Of a stretch of DNA of 64,000 nt, positions 1 to 13,232 are shown piece after piece. The first letter of the stretch is position 1. Every line of letters begins with the position of its first letter. The stretch is taken from NCBI GenBank assembly GCA_003586115.2, contig QVOM02000029.1:29377429-29441428 (forward strand), written 5' to 3'. Both the position numbers and the translations under genes were made by a program. This DNA is from Salvator merianae. Lineage: Eukaryota; Chordata; Lepidosauria; Squamata; Teiidae. Under the pieces are notes generated by a model. That model saw nothing but the letters and a program-made list of their open reading frames with translations. It ran no database searches and had not been told where the DNA came from.

Positions 1-82
1 TCCCATATTTGAAGCTTATGCATGATTGAAAGATCATTTTCAAAACCCCAATACAGACGCAGGCAGGCAACCTTCGAAGACT

Positions 83-335
83 GTTCCGTTCAGCCCTGCC
101 CTTGTGCAAAAGACACAACACATGTGTGATGGGGCCTGGACCAATTGCTGGCAGGAACAGGTAGCACCTTAGCTGGGGAGTCAGTTGGGTGGACTAGAAC
201 AGCTATGGTGTCTCCACATTGCTGAGAGTGCTTGTCCAGGACGGACAGCATTGCCACTCTCACAAGGTGGACAAAACATCTTTGCTTGGTTCAGAACAGG
301 CTGGAGTGGAATATTTATTCTCCAAGCAAGGCGAG
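83..335. repeat. Unclassified interspersed repeat, copy A
   Basis: This segment is collinear and similar to 43,919-44,172. Shared landmarks in order are GGGCCTGG, CAATTGCTGGC, a CTGGAACAG-like block followed by TATGGTG, and an AGGCGAG near the right end. Two diverged copies 43 kb apart indicate an interspersed repeat, not unique DNA. No terminal inverted repeat, poly-A tail or coding frame could be defined, so the class is unknown; a non-autonomous DNA element is my guess. The edges are approximate. Confidence 0.5.
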
Positions 336-751
336 CAGCAGTATTTGTCTTTAACCACATGATTACAGTTTTTATATCATGAATTCCATTGTTCATAAAT
401 TGAAGTTGTGTGGGAAGCTTTTACGCATTTTTTGGGGACTTCCACATAGCAACAAGGTCAAGCACAAAAGAGTGTAAAGGGTGTAAAGTCAGAATACAAT
501 CCATGTTTTATATGTTGAATGTTCCATGTTCATCACTGTTATGTCCAGGGAAATCTGGGGCAGACTGTTCTGTCAAATCAAAGTCCGTATAGGCAATACT
601 GCTTTAGCTGGACAAAAAGCCAAACAGTCCATAAAGCTGCTTCTTACCTTTGTAATTTAATTGCCTGTCAGATCACATGATAACAAGTTATTAAACAGAT
701 CTTGGCTTGAAAAAAGTCTTATTCAAATTCCTCAACGACATGTCTGCCTGG

Positions 752-792
752 TGTTTGTGTGTGTGTGTGTGTGCGCGCGCGTATGTGTGTGA
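752..792. repeat. (GT)n microsatellite with GC interruption
   Basis: A run of GT dinucleotides passes into GCGCGC and returns to GT. The alternating purine-pyrimidine tract could adopt Z-DNA. It lies in otherwise unremarkable AT-rich sequence. Confidence 0.9.
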
Positions 793-1361
793 ACAAAACT
801 CAGAATGGATGTTTTTAAAACCTTCAAGGAAATATTTGCTGACACTTGAGGGATTTTTACCCAGCTATATATAAAAAGAAGCAATCTTCAAAGGGCTCTC
901 AAAATATGATACTGAGTATATCCATGACATATTATAAAAATGCATGCAGATAGCAAATTAGACACAGGATAATGAAAAGCAAATGCTGGGTGCTATACCT
1001 GATTCACTTAGTAAAGCTACTAACATTTATAAAACAATAACAGCTAGACATGAGGCAAAGGGGGAAGGCAGAACTCAGAGAAGACATTAATTTTTATATT
1101 TATTTACACAAGTTATGCATTGCTTCAGCATTCCAGACAGTTTCATCATCACTCTGAACTTGCAAACTCACTGCTTATTTCAACAGGACATGGGGTACTT
1201 TCTCCAATATATGTTTATCTCTATAAAAACAGTTCCAACAGCATTTTCTCTCCTAAATTTTCTGCTACTTCTGTGATCTAAAATCAGAAACAAATGTGGG
1301 ACTTTATGCAAACATAAATAAGTTTCTAAATTACTGGGTTTACTAGCAGTAATTAAAGTTG

Positions 1362-1500
1362 CCACAGGAGCTGGTGAGCTCTCCTTCGCTGGAAGTCTTC
1401 AACCAGAGGCTGGACAGACATCTGTCTGGGAATCCTACATTGAGCAGCGGGTTGGACCCAATGACCCTGGAGGTCCCTTCCAACTCTATGATTCTATGAA
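1362..1500 (+). mobile_element. CR1 LINE 3' end (ATTCTATG type)
   Basis: This is a short 5'-truncated copy of the CR1 3' terminus. It shows the block GCTCTCCTTCGCTGGAAG, then GGTTGGACCCAATGACCC, then GGTCCCTTCCAACTCTATGA, and ends in ATTCTATGA. CR1 ends in a short tandem repeat and not in poly-A. The same block occurs at 50,531-50,822 and, inverted, at 48,571-48,863. Only the tail of the ORF2 reading frame and the 3' end remain, so it is not functional. Confidence 0.92.
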
Positions 1501-3926
1501 AGGGCCACTGCCCATCTCCCAGTTTCATACAGTCTTCTGTGACTCTGATGTGTATGAATTGCTGTTACCAATACCTGGCAGAGAGTTGTGGCAAGAAGAA
1601 ATCTCTTCTTAAGCCTTAGTCTAGGAAGTATACATGGCCTAGGACCCCTTCCTCCCAAACATATGCATAACTGATCATAATGATGGAATTTTTTTCTTGT
1701 AGATTTGTAAAAAGAATGAAAGACAGACCCAGTTGTCTCTCACCTCCGTAAAATTCTATTACTAAGCATTCCTCAATTTTGTCTAGTATCAGCAGTTATG
1801 GAACTCAGAGGCACAGAAAAATAATGCTTGGAAGACTCATACACACGTTGTGAGCGTGTTTGAAAAACAAATATAGCAAATATACCCTTAATGACCATCT
1901 GATTTCAGACTACCCACTAAAAAAATCAACAGGAATATACGATCTTAAATACTTGAGCAAAAACTCAGTAAAAGATACAGTAGGCAAACATTGTAGTCAG
2001 CTCAGCAGTGATTACCAACTCATGCTCCAAATTCACTATAAAATGAAAATCAATATTTCCACAAGTTCCTGCAACATAAAAGATAACCTTCATTGATTTT
2101 TCTAGACTTAGGCCTCTCTGATAAAATCTAATATAAATTTTCAACCACAAGGATTTGGATCAGAGCAGAGGTGATAAGTCCTGCACATCTCTTAAGAGGT
2201 GGAGAATTTTTTTTTAAGTGCACGTTCATACTATTTATAATTTGCCCTGTGCAAGTGAAAGCTTTTCCACCACTGCTATCAGGAATCTCTTCTAATTTTT
2301 ATTACTGTGAGGCTAAAGCCTGTTCCAGATAATTTGGAAATTTCAGGGGAATTGTGATAGGGCTGATGGTGCAGCCCTGGCTGACTTGAGAAAAGAGCTA
2401 ACCCGTAATAGCCTCCATGGCCGTGCTGATTAAATGTTGCCATAGATGAAAGGCCTGCCATCGCCGCAATAAATTAACCAATCACACAAATCCCAAGTCA
2501 GTGCTAATCCTTCCTTGATACTCTGATCCTCTGATCAGCTCAAGGAGGTAAAGAAACTGGCTTGTGACGCTTGGAGCTCTAACCCCTGGATTTCATGTAC
2601 ACAACAAGCTAATGATATCTTGCTGACCAGTTCAATGGGATGAACTTCTCTCACAACCCTTAGGGAACACAGTGGCCTCCTTTAAAAAAATTGACAAGTG
2701 CAAGGCAGTTTTTTGTGTTACACCAAGAAGCCACAGGAAAACTATCGAACATTTGTTAACTACAACCAGCCGCAGAAAAATGTTCAAATGACAGAAAACA
2801 TTTTGCATCTTATGAACGCAGGTGATGGATTCAAAAAGAACTGAGATATTAAGCAGCGGCTAATTCCTTTTCACGGAACTGTGCGGCTTTCATTTTAAGA
2901 GGTTAGCTATTAGAACAGTATTATCTTTTGCTTCCGTTTTGGGAAATAAATATGTATGTAAAGAAGAGAAAAAGCATTCATACTCACACAGTCATACTGA
3001 CATAGTGAGATTATAATCAGATTTAGACAGATTCATTTAATCAATTAACGGAAAGTCTGAACACATGCAGTGTCTTCTTATTAATTATTTGGATGCTAGA
3101 TTCCTAACACGAATGAAGTTGAGTCTGTGTAACGTGTATTAGTGTAATTCATAATATGAAAACTTTTCTTAGAGCAGTAATTGTTTGCTAGAAGAAAGAA
3201 TGTTCTTTAGGGATTTTTCATGCACTTCATACAAAGAATTTTGAAAGTATTCAATTATCTTTCTTGGTCAGTTGCATGAAATTAAAAACTCATTTTCTAC
3301 CTACCTTCTCTCTCCTTCCTAAACCTAAATGATAGTGCATCCTCTGTTTTGTAAAATATACATTTGATAGAAAATGAACCATCCATACAGAATGAAGACA
3401 GTACCTGAAAGTGCATGCCTTACACTACTATTAAAGCACATGTTCCTAACAAAATGAGGGTGACACTCTATGTTACATTGAAGCTTAATGCCCTAGATAG
3501 TAATTCAACAATGTATTCACTTCTATTGAAATGCTCTCCATCTCCATAATGCAACAGAGATATATACCATTCCATTTGGAAGACTGGAGACCCAAAGAAG
3601 TTGATAGAGAAAAGCATCTTCATTTTAGTTCCTACAGAATGTCCAAATAGCATTGCCTGTTGCAATGAATTCAACAAAGCTTACTAACAAGTAAATGTAT
3701 TTATAACTGCCAGCCAGTAATGACTCAGTATATGGAGAAGCATTAGCCCTATTTCTGCATTCTATTTCAAGAAAAGCTTCTTCTGGCTGAACATTTCCAA
3801 TCCCTTTCAGCAGAAGATGCCCATTTCATTTACTGCTTAATTTATTTTAATGAGATAGAGGGAGAAACAGAAGTGTGAGCTCGGAAACTGGTTTTCTCTT
3901 AAAATTATTGTTCTCCGCATTCTGTT
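1501..3926. other. Unique-looking AT-rich DNA, no gene seen
   Basis: No repeat end, splice-flanked exon or recognisable protein is visible. Two parts are less AT-rich and read like selected sequence: about 2,300-2,520, with an ACCAATCAC box near 2,478, and about 2,830-2,960. They are possible conserved non-coding elements, but nothing in the sequence alone proves that. Confidence 0.4.
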
Positions 3927-3999
3927 TCTCATTCTTTCCTTCTTCCTTCCCTCTGTCCTTCTCTCTCTCTAACACACACACACACACACACACACACAC
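3927..3999. repeat. (CT)-rich tract followed by (AC)n microsatellite
   Basis: A pyrimidine-rich TTCC/CTCT tract runs to 3,970 and is followed by an uninterrupted AC repeat at 3,972-3,999. Confidence 0.93.
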
Positions 4000-4074
4000 T
4001 TTATTTTATTCTTATTAGAAATATACTTTCCACAATGGAATGTGATTACATGTTTTGCTAAAATCTGTGACCAA

Positions 4075-4570
4075 GGGTCTTTCTGCACTTACCTCCCCGC
4101 AATCCAGATCAACAGATCTGGGACAAGCAACCCATTCCAGGCTATGGACTGGAACAACACTATCAGCACAGTGATGGTCTGTTCAAGCTCAGCCTCTGTG
4201 CAGGTCCTGAAGATCACATGAGCTTCTGAGCCAGCCTCCATAAGCTCCTACCTCCAGGAAGAAAAGTTCCTAGCTTTGATGTCACTGGGAGACCCATTTT
4301 GACAGTGCATTTTGGTGCACCACTGAAATGGGTTCCCCGATAAACAGGAATACGGAGGAATATGCAAGCCTCCATGATCCATACTATCTGCATCTAAGCA
4401 TGCTGGTGGCCCTGGTAAATCAGAGCCTCCTGGTCTGGATCACACTCCACCTGGTGCAGGAAGAATGCACTAGCAGCACCTCCCTAGTTCGCACCAATGT
4501 CCAGACAAAAGAGGCCTGAAGAGGACTACGTGTGAACAAATCTAGATCTAAGATAAGAGCAGAAAGGCCC
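4075..4570. mobile_element. Non-autonomous DNA element, ~500-bp group, TSD CAA
   Basis: The left end reads GGGTCTTTCTGCACTTACC. The right end, reverse-complemented, reads GGGCCTTTCTGCTCTTA. The element is flanked on both sides by CAA, a perfect 3-bp target duplication when the ends are aligned with the other copies here. The inside has no transposase-like frame. It shares internal blocks, such as AATGGGTTCCCC, with the copy at 22,016-22,545. Confidence 0.72.
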
Positions 4571-6258
4571 CAAGTTATTCTTCAGGAGTAATATTTTAAA
4601 CACCATTTAGATACTAAATTTGTAACCTATACTTTTTAATTGTTATTATTAGATTTTAACCCTTATTGCATGCCTATATTGCTATTCCTAAAGTACCATC
4701 ATTCTTCTTTCCCTGGGAATTGCCAAAAGCAGCTCTGCATGTTGTTGGCTTCACAAATGGTTAGTCCTGGAGCAAGTCCTGTAGGAATTAATTAGCAAGA
4801 ATACTGCAAGACTACAGTACTCTCCTGCAAGGCATTACTGTGCTTCTAAATAATACAGCTATCTCTGGCAAAAGTGTTTTCCAAGAACAGCAGATGCTAC
4901 ACTACCCTTATAAATAGAACAGAATGACAAGCTCTGGGGAAAAAAAAAAACACTCCACTGTTAATTTTGATAGCGATGTCTCTATCTCCATACCCGATCC
5001 AGGTTGAATTTGTCCAAATTAACTCTTAAATGTTATCTATACAGTATCTGTATCTATTTTTACTTGCTTTATGTATTATGCTCTTCTAAATTTCACTGAA
5101 AATGACACTGTGGTTAAATATGAACATAAAACTAAACAAAATATATTGGCTGCTGTGTATAATACAAGAGTGAATGTAGTTATTTTAAAGCCACCATCTT
5201 TCAGTTGTACTGAAGAAGCGTCATAGCTCCAGTGAATGTAAAAACAATTCCACCAACGAAGCATTAGAACTACTTGCCATGTATAAAATGAAAAGAGCTA
5301 TGTACAAAATCCATAATTAGGAATGGAAATTAAAAGGTACTCAAAAGAAGTGATAACTATCTTAATGTCTGGGCTAAATGTCAATGTGTTGCTGACACTG
5401 AGAAGTTCTTGATCTGGATGATGGTTGGAAAATGGATACCATCCTTGGTTTCTAGATTTGAAAAAATGGGGATTCAACCCTCTCCTCCAGCATTCAACAA
5501 GATGGGACAAAAGTGTAACTAAATGAATGAATTTTAATATAGCACAAGAAAAATGGAATACAATATACATACTAAATACTTAGCTTGTGATCCATATATT
5601 TCACAGGAATAGCTACAAATTTATTTAGGGACCCGATACAGATCTCAAACCAATATTTTGGTGGCAAATGCGGATTCTACAAGCAACAGCAGCAAAAAAG
5701 AAAAATTAGGTCATTTAGTAAATGGAAATGGCCAGATCTCCTCCTTTATTCAACTTGCTCACATATAAATATTTGCATATTGTGATGTCACTACATCTGC
5801 CATAGAGGGGGTAGCCTTTCTGGAGTTGCTGAAGTTACGTGGAACTCTGAAGCCAGAATTTTTTTCCTTTCCCAATGTTTTACTGTGGCTGGGCAGAGAA
5901 GATTAGAAACTCCTGCATCCGTTTTAGGTTAACTGTATTTCAGTTTTCATCTGAACTTTAAACTGTGTTGACTAACTGCTGATGTTAGTCAAGTGCACAA
6001 CACAAACAAAGGGAATGGGTAGGTACTTGGCTAACAGATTTGCAAAAGGAACAATCACAGAAGCAGCAGGCAGACACAGGTAAGAGCCTGAAACTGCCTC
6101 CTGCATCTGGTGGGGACGGTGCCAGGCAGTTGTGGGATCATCTTTAGATCCCACAGTTGTTTCTTATCTCTTTTACCACCATTAAGGTTAACCTTGTCCA
6201 GATCTAGATGTCATGACAATGTTATAGCTTTTGAACTCCTTACCACCTTTTTGTCCTT
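4571..6258. other. AT-rich DNA without recognised features
   Basis: The stretch contains an A-tract near 4,940 and scattered short ORFs with no similarity I recognise. No repeat boundary or regulatory motif could be defended. Confidence 0.4.
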
Positions 6259-6280
6259 AAAACAACAACAACAACAACAA
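6259..6280. repeat. (AAC)n microsatellite
   Basis: Seven tandem AAC units lie in AT-rich flanks. Confidence 0.93.
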
Positions 6281-7266
6281 CTTTTAGTTCTGTTCCATCT
6301 GTAAAAAAATGCTTCCTTTCACTTGGTGCTACAAGCTGCATTGCAGCAACCTGGATAAGATGTCATTGGTACTTCACTGATGCAATATCATATCTTGTGA
6401 TGATTTTCCAGCATTATAAGATAATTCAGAATATTACACTAAACACAGGGGTCAACAGTACTGTAATAGCAATCACAATGATAATTTAATGCTGCATTCT
6501 GTTGCTATCTGAAGTCACAATGTTCCAGTGTAATATAGGTCAATTTTGGCACTGAGGGAGATTGGTGTAAGGGTAGATTGGAAAAAACTAATTCACAAAT
6601 CTTATCTTAATGAGCATTTTAGATTCCACAGCGCAAGCTGTATCAGTATTTTCTTGTTATATTGCAATTCATTTTAAACCCATTTGTGAAACTATATCCT
6701 GCTTCCCCATCTTGTTTCCCCATCTTCCCTCAGTTTCTGAACCACTCTGCTTTCCACTTTCTTGACAGTTTCCTAGCCTCCAAACCACCATTTCCCATTT
6801 ATCCCATACGACCATCACCCACAGGCTCAAAATTACCATATTTACATGTCCTCCCAAGCCTGCATCCCAAAACCTCTCATAAGACGAACACTCCAGCTAA
6901 ATGATTCCAGGCGAAGTCCCACATACTAATAGCCCCTGCCATTACATGAGTTCAGAGTCATATTTGAACAAAAAATTTAACAAATCTGTCATTACAGAGG
7001 AAACAAGCCAGACCTTTAACAAGCTTCCTAGGTTGTGGCACTCTGAGCTATTACTCTAACACATGGGACACCAATTTTTTTGAGACCGTGGTGCATTTTT
7101 GGAATTTTGAGAGTATAAAAGGACTCCTGTAATCTCTGATCACTTCTTTTTCTTAGACAATAAATGAGAGAGCCAGATGCTTTGTCAGCAGTAGCAGAAG
7201 ACCTCAGGGGACCAGTATGAGCTTGGGTACCACATTAGTGCCTCCAGTTCTAATTGGTAAGAATTT
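6281..7266. other. AT-rich DNA with a pyrimidine-rich block
   Basis: Positions 6,690-6,880 are strongly C/T-rich on the plus strand (CTTCCCCATC-like units), which keeps one frame open for 80 codons without protein-like composition. Around 7,060-7,130 there is sequence resembling a diverged repeat (GACACCAATTTTT then GTGGTGCATTTTTGGAAT), which I cannot name. Confidence 0.35.
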
Positions 7267-7304
7267 TATTTATTTATTTATTTATTTATTTTATTTATTT
7301 ATTT
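7267..7304. repeat. (TTTA)n microsatellite
   Basis: About nine TTTA units with one slip. It abuts the 3' side of the minus-strand SINE that follows, so it is probably derived from that SINE's A-rich tail. Confidence 0.92.
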
Positions 7305-7471
7305 GTGGCATTAAATATGCTGCCGTTCCTTTGAAAAGCCCAAGTACACACAATCACACCCTTGTGAGGTAGGTTAAGCTGAGGGGTTGTGACTGATCTA
7401 AGGTCACCCAGCAAGCACTGAATGTCAGAGTAGGGATTTGAACTCAGGAACTCCTAGATTCTAGCCTTTTG
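7305..7471 (-). mobile_element. MIR-like tRNA-derived SINE (antisense)
   Basis: Read on the minus strand, the element has a box-B-like GAGTTCAAATCCC, then the core TGCTGGGTGACCTTAGATCAG, then CTTAACCTACCTCACAAG before the A-rich tail. This order and wording match MIR/CORE-type SINEs. The 5' tRNA head is cut short: the DNA element starting at 7,472 lies exactly at that edge, so that element may have inserted into the SINE or replaced its end. Confidence 0.75.
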
Positions 7472-7838
7472 GACACTTTCTGCACTTGGGGATATTCTGG
7501 AATATATTCTAGAACAAGGATCTGTCATCTTCACTCTAGTGCTGACTAAGACTGGCCCCGTCCCCCTGTCACACTTTGTCCACATTGGATGAAGTGTGGA
7601 CTGGGCTAGGACACCCAAAATGGCACCACAACCCAGCATAGCTGTAGATTTCAATGTCAAGGTATACAGCCAGTCCAGGGTCAATATATCCAACCACAAA
7701 GGCATGTGGATGGCATGCCCCTGTGGATCACTATATTATAGGGGAACATTTTTGGTGGTGCTCCAGGAAGCACCACCAGAAGTGGATCCACCCCAAATCA
7801 GGTCAGGTTGGAAAACCAAAAGTCAGGAACAAAAGACC
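7472..7838. mobile_element. Non-autonomous DNA element, TSD TTG
   Basis: The left terminus is GACACTTTCTGCACTTGG. The right terminus, reverse-complemented, is GGTCTTTTGTTCCTGACTT, a diverged version of the same end. TTG flanks both sides. The first ~85 bp match the left arm of the 180-bp fold-back family (ATTCTGGAATATATTC... GGATCTGTCATCT), while the interior carries GGTGGTGCTCCAGGAAGC, related to the ~500-bp copy at 22,016. It is thus a bridge between the short and long groups. No coding capacity is visible. Confidence 0.65.
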
Positions 7839-9085
7839 TTGGGAGCCTTGGCACTGCCTCTGAGGGTCCTTTCGAGGTAGCCGTCAAGTGTGAAGAGAGA
7901 CAGGCCATCCAAAAAAGGACAGCCTCGTCCTGTTCAAGCAGCAACCCATCTCAGCTTGGGATGGGCTGTGTGCCTCTCAATGTAGCAGCTCACCCTGTCC
8001 CAGGATACAAAGATCAAATGCAGAACCAGACATAGTATACACTTGTTCTCAATATATGCTAGTGAATATTTGCCATGTCTCAAAGTTCAGCCATTATTGA
8101 TCTGTAGTTTTATTGTATTGTTTTTTTAAATCATGCAACACTCCCAAAAATGTTTGGTATAAGCCAAACAAGAAATACATCAGCAAGTATTTCATGCACC
8201 AACACAAAAAACAATTAAGTTATCAGCAAATAAATATAAGCCAAAGGCAGCAATATTTTGCTTCAGACAAAATATTTGCTTAGCTTTGACATATTTCTGT
8301 CCTTAGTTTTATTGGAACAGTATTTTTTTTCACATTGCATTACCAACACATGCAATATCTACTATAGTTTTAGGTACAGTACTACTACGTTATTTTAAGG
8401 CCAGTATTACGATCCTGGTCATAGCTTTTCTCAGAAAGTAGGCCAATTAAGTAAATACACAATGTAGACAAATATACATTAAAAGTCAACATTAAATTGT
8501 TAGAATGAAACTAACAGAACAGATGGGTGTAGAAATTGTTGTTTAATGCTAATTTAAAGAACAGTAACTGTCCTCTTGTAGTTGGCTCAGAACTTTGCAC
8601 TGAAATTTCAAGACAAGTAAGCAACTATTAAAGCTAGTGATATGCGAACACTGCAAACAACTCTGGCTTGACTGATTTGCTGGCAAACAGAGCCGGGTTA
8701 GATGATGCCCTCTAGTGGCACGACAGGGTCTTCTTCTAGGCCTCTTGGTTTCACTTTGGCAGCCACAGCCCCCCTTCACAGCCTATTGCAGCTTCTTGTG
8801 GCACTTACGAGGCTACTGCAGCTTTTTATTGCAGCTGCAAAAGGGGCCTGAGATAATCCAACACATGCCAAACCAGTTTGTGATACCAGGGCCTGACCTG
8901 ATGTGACCCAAGCCTCAAAAATGGGTCTTGTGTATATCTCTGATCAAATCACTTGCACACAGTTCAAGCCAAAGCACACCTGTGAAGAAGAGCCTCTTCG
9001 TTTTAAGAGAAGGAGAGTCATACTAAAAATGTACAGCAGATCTGTACTTTTGAACAGAATGCTAAAGCAAACCAGAAGCTACAGA
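7839..9085. other. AT-rich DNA, nothing clearly identifiable
   Basis: Positions 8,700-8,900 are less AT-rich and carry GCCCTCTAGTGGC and repeated TGCAGC words, suggestive of an old repeat, but no ends can be drawn. Confidence 0.35.
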
Positions 9086-9603
9086 GACCCTTTCCACACT
9101 CACCTCTCTTAGAGAGTTCTAACTATCCCAGTCCACTCTGTTCCGGAATTAAGAAATGAGGCACTGTCTGCACTGTGAGGGTAAAGATGCCATCTGTCCT
9201 GAGCTAAGTTTTGCAGCAACTGATTGTCTATCCAAGGCACCACAGAGACCTGCTAGCAATTGGCCTAGGCACTGTCACTCATATGTAATGTGTGCTGTAC
9301 AAGGGCAGAGGTGCACGGAACAGTCTTTGAAAGTGGCATGCCTATCTGTATGCCGGAGTTTTGAAAATGATCTTTGGAAGCTTGCAGTGTTTTCCTTGTT
9401 CCGGACCAGGTGTAGAAGCACCAAAGGCTGGACCAGAACAAGGTGGTTTGGGACAGCTATAGTCCTCCTCAAACAGGTCTACAACTCCTACTGGCTAGGG
9501 ACCCCTTAGGATGGTTCTGGACTTGGATAGTGCTAGTTCCATGTGGACAAAGCATACTAGGAATCTGCTTGTTCTGGGATAACAAACAAGTGTCGAAAGT
9601 GTC
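9086..9603. mobile_element. Diverged non-autonomous DNA element, ~520 bp
   Basis: The left end GACCCTTTCCACACTCACC pairs with the right end, which reverse-complemented reads GACACTTTCGACACTTGTT. The last 100 bp share wording with the end of the 22,016 copy (AATGTGGA-CAAAGCATAC-AGGA). The flanking triplets (AGA and TAA) do not match, so the target duplication has decayed or one edge is off by a few bases. Confidence 0.5.
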
Positions 9604-11095
9604 TAAATGGCTTAGTATCAATAAGTTTGACAAATCTCTTGTTTTGGTAGCCATTATAAGTAGTTTTTGAGACCAAATGAAGATGGTGGCAGGGCATGAT
9701 TCCATGTCTTATCTTCATTAGGAGTGGCAGGGGCAAGATATGCAATCACATGGCCCCAACCTGGCACTGGCAACAAAACCAGTTGTGTACCCCTTACGCA
9801 AAGCTGAACTGAAAGTCAATGAAGCAGAAAAGGAGAGTGTTTTAAGAGCTAAGATACTGTGTGGGGCATGACCCATTTTGTCTTTATGGTTCAACAACCA
9901 ATGGTAGCAAATGTGCTCTTTTTGCTCAGAGCAATAAACTACATTTTTCTCAGTGAATGGACATAAAAACAAGATACCTTATTTTCTAGTTTTTATTCCT
10001 CCCTGGAGAAGATTCAGCTAGAAAATGTAGTACTTTACACTGTCATAATTAATAGTTCACCAGTTTCACTGGCATCTGAATACTGACAGAGACTGAGAAA
10101 TCTGCAATGTTCAACTCCTGTACAAAGATGTATCTTAGAGACTAGTATTAAAGGAAAATTGGTCTTAGTTTCGTTAAGAATAAGACACTAAATGCATTTG
10201 AGAAGAGAGACGAAAGAAATTGGGGACAGCTGCGGACAGCAGATTTGGGACACTGGTATCATGTATGTAACAAATCTTTATTAATAAGTACATTAAATCC
10301 TGTATTTTTTCATTTATAACTACTGCATAATTTCCTGTTAACACTTCATGTAAATGCCAGATAAGGTAATCATTTTTTTTCCAGAATTCTATTTCTGTTT
10401 CATTATATGTTCTATACTCTGCCCCATAGGTCAGTTGCATGATTGAAGTTTTATGCCTCATTAAAATTCTACTAGTTAGTACATGGAGACAGAATTTGGG
10501 TAATTCCCTTCTTCAGAGCTACAATTACCCATTCCATTGGATTCCTGTATTTCTGGAACCTGTTTTAAAAAAAAAAATGGCACATCAAGCTGGTCAAGGG
10601 GTCTAAACGTCCTAAACATAAAGCTATTATCTTTTTGTGCTCCAGTGGCTGAAAAAGCCGGCACTGCCATCACCTCCTAGTTGAGTATTTCTAGCTAGAA
10701 GCTGCTATCAGAAACCTAAATAACAAAAATATGCAAACTTGCACACTAATTCCCTTTGGAGATAGATCTTGGCTGCAGCCCTGTCATAAATCAGAGAATT
10801 TCGATATGAAATGAGGCAAGCAGCTCTAATCATTTCTGCATTTCAAATTGGATCACTGGCTCAATCAGTGGGCTTTTTTAAACTGCTTGCCTAAGAGCAA
10901 ATGTGAGGCGGGAGATAATTCTGAAGAAATCTCTTCTTTTGTGGCCATAGAACTCTTTTAACTGTTTCAAGACTGAAGGCCACATTCCAGTGATAATAGT
11001 GTATATCTGCTGGGAGAGATAGGGATCCTTAAAGACATCTTCCTTCTCTTTCAACTCATAGAATTCCATCAATATCTGCATACATTATATATATT
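9604..11095. other. AT-rich DNA without recognised features
   Basis: Positions 10,785-10,870 are evenly composed and could be a conserved non-coding block. Nothing else stands out; short ORFs here lack codon-like composition. Confidence 0.35.
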
Positions 11096-11134
11096 AATAT
11101 ATGTGTGTGTGCTTATGGGTGTTTGTGTGCATTA
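11096..11134. repeat. Degenerate (TG)n microsatellite
   Basis: ATATGTGTGTGTGTG passes into an interrupted GGTGTTTGTGTG tract. Confidence 0.8.
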
Positions 11135-13232
11135 AAAAAGTGGAGGAGAGAAAAGAAGTGGAAAACATCTGAAATTTAGCCATGACATATTTCTCCTTAT
11201 GATTCCCTCCTCCTTGCTTTACCCAGTGCTAGTTATAGATGTTGCCCTCTAACAGAAATAAAACTTTTGCATTTTGTTAAGCATGCAAAGAAAATGGATG
11301 ATGGTTTTATGTAATGTAATTGGTATGATCATCATTATTATCGATTGGTAAATAACTTGGGAAGGTACTCTGGGGATAAAAAGAATAAAGATAGTAAATG
11401 CAAAACAAAATACACAAATGAATAAAGTGTGTTGAATAGTAAGCTTATCATCTGGCAATGTTTTGAAACTATTTTTCAGTTCAATTCTGATGAGAAAGAA
11501 ATAGAGAATTAAATCAACAAAAAAGCACTCTTGTCATTGAGTATGATATTCAAAGGTCTCTTTATCAAATACAGAGAAGGGTTTAAATTTGGCTTCACAA
11601 TTACCAATTTTCTCCTTATATCTTATATGAATTCTTGGATATTATATACAAGAGAAAAAAATCAGTCTGGATGCCAGTTACACTATGAACAACACCCACT
11701 TCTCTCTCTCTCTCTCTTTCGTTCTTTTGCAGCCACCATTCTTTAATTCTATAGTTCCGATACAAATTTCTAGTGATCTCAGTGCAGTGTATTGTAATCT
11801 CATGTAAGCGTTATAAGTGATCAAAAGGAATTTTAAAATCATGTTCTCTGCATTTTGAGCACTAATTTTACTTATTTATCAATATTTATTTTAAAGTGTT
11901 ATTTAAAAAAAAAACAGTTTACTTTTTGTTTTCTTATTTCACCACCTTAATGCTCCTCAACAGAGTTTTTTGTTCCAAGAACTTGCTTTTTCTATCTCCA
12001 AAATCAACTGTACTTTCCCTTTCCTTACTGGTTTTTGGCTCCTACTTAATTAGCAACTTTTTTATGTAGAGCTACTAATATATATGCTTCATTAATTTTG
12101 ATTTCTAGCAGTTATTAATTACAATAATAAAGCAAGATAGGTGATAAGCTGCAAAACATCTAACTTCTACCAGAGACCATTAAATGCAGAGTCCCATGTT
12201 AGGAGAAGCACAGTCTAACACATACCTTGATATCCCTATTAGAAAGGAAGTTAGTTAGACACACAACTTATGAGGTATTCTTTGTACACGGTTAGATAGG
12301 GGCAGACAGGGTGGCTCTCCTTAAGTTATGGCAAGCCACTGTTTTATCTGAACTTGAGAGCACCAACAAATGAAGGCAAGCTCATGCATGCATAATGCAT
12401 CACTGAAAATGGGCTACTGCAGGTCACACAGCACAAACATATGTGGTTACATCTCAACAGCTCCTATATAAATCTTAAACTTTGCAGAAGGCAGAGTTCT
12501 TTAGACAGGACAGCCAGAAGAATGGTTTCCATTGAAAGATACCCTTCACTGCACAGCCTTTCCAATCTAATTCTAATTTAACATTCAAGAAATACAGAAA
12601 GGAAAGTTAAGGGTTTTAGAGTCGTGACAGCACTTTCTCTCAATCTTCCGCCACAAAATCACAATACGTAGATTTATGTACAGCATTTTCTTCAGGCTGA
12701 GTATGGCCCTGGTTTCCCAAATGCAGGAAATTACCAACTTCAAAGTTCATTTCTTGTGTCTGAGAAAACAGCCTCAGGCAGAAATACTGAAGCCAGGAAA
12801 CAAAAATTCCCCGGCTGTGATGTCTGCATAGCCTGGAGCAGTGGTGAGAATGGAGAGAACACATTTGCCATAGCAAATGCTGGAATGCTTTCTACACCTT
12901 GCTTTCTTGTAAACAGTCCTGCCCTGAAGCAGGCTTTTTTCACATGCATTTGAAGGGGGAATTGCAAAATCTAACCTACTTTCAATCCAACGTTCAGTCA
13001 TTCAATCAACCAATCAAATTTTTACTCTTTTCGAAGTTGAAGGCTTTAGGCAAACTACATACATAAAGGCCAAAGAAAGATATTATTAAATAAATACCTA
13101 ATAAGACTTTTAAGCAACTGTCACTGTCTGCAGAACAGAACTACAGGGTAGGGAAAGTGAAACAGTGATGCAACTGATCTCTCACTTTTGACTGCACGAA
13201 TTGGGCACTGGCCCATTGTGTCCTGAGTCCCA
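11135..13232. other. AT-rich DNA with one small (TC)n tract
   Basis: A (TC)n run at 11,701-11,719 is the only simple repeat. A cluster of ATGCAT words lies near 12,385-12,402. No gene or transposon end was recognised. Confidence 0.35.

Noticed and set aside
9156..9509. 117-codon plus-strand ORF
   Set aside because: It lies wholly inside the DNA element at 9,086-9,603 and resembles no protein I know.
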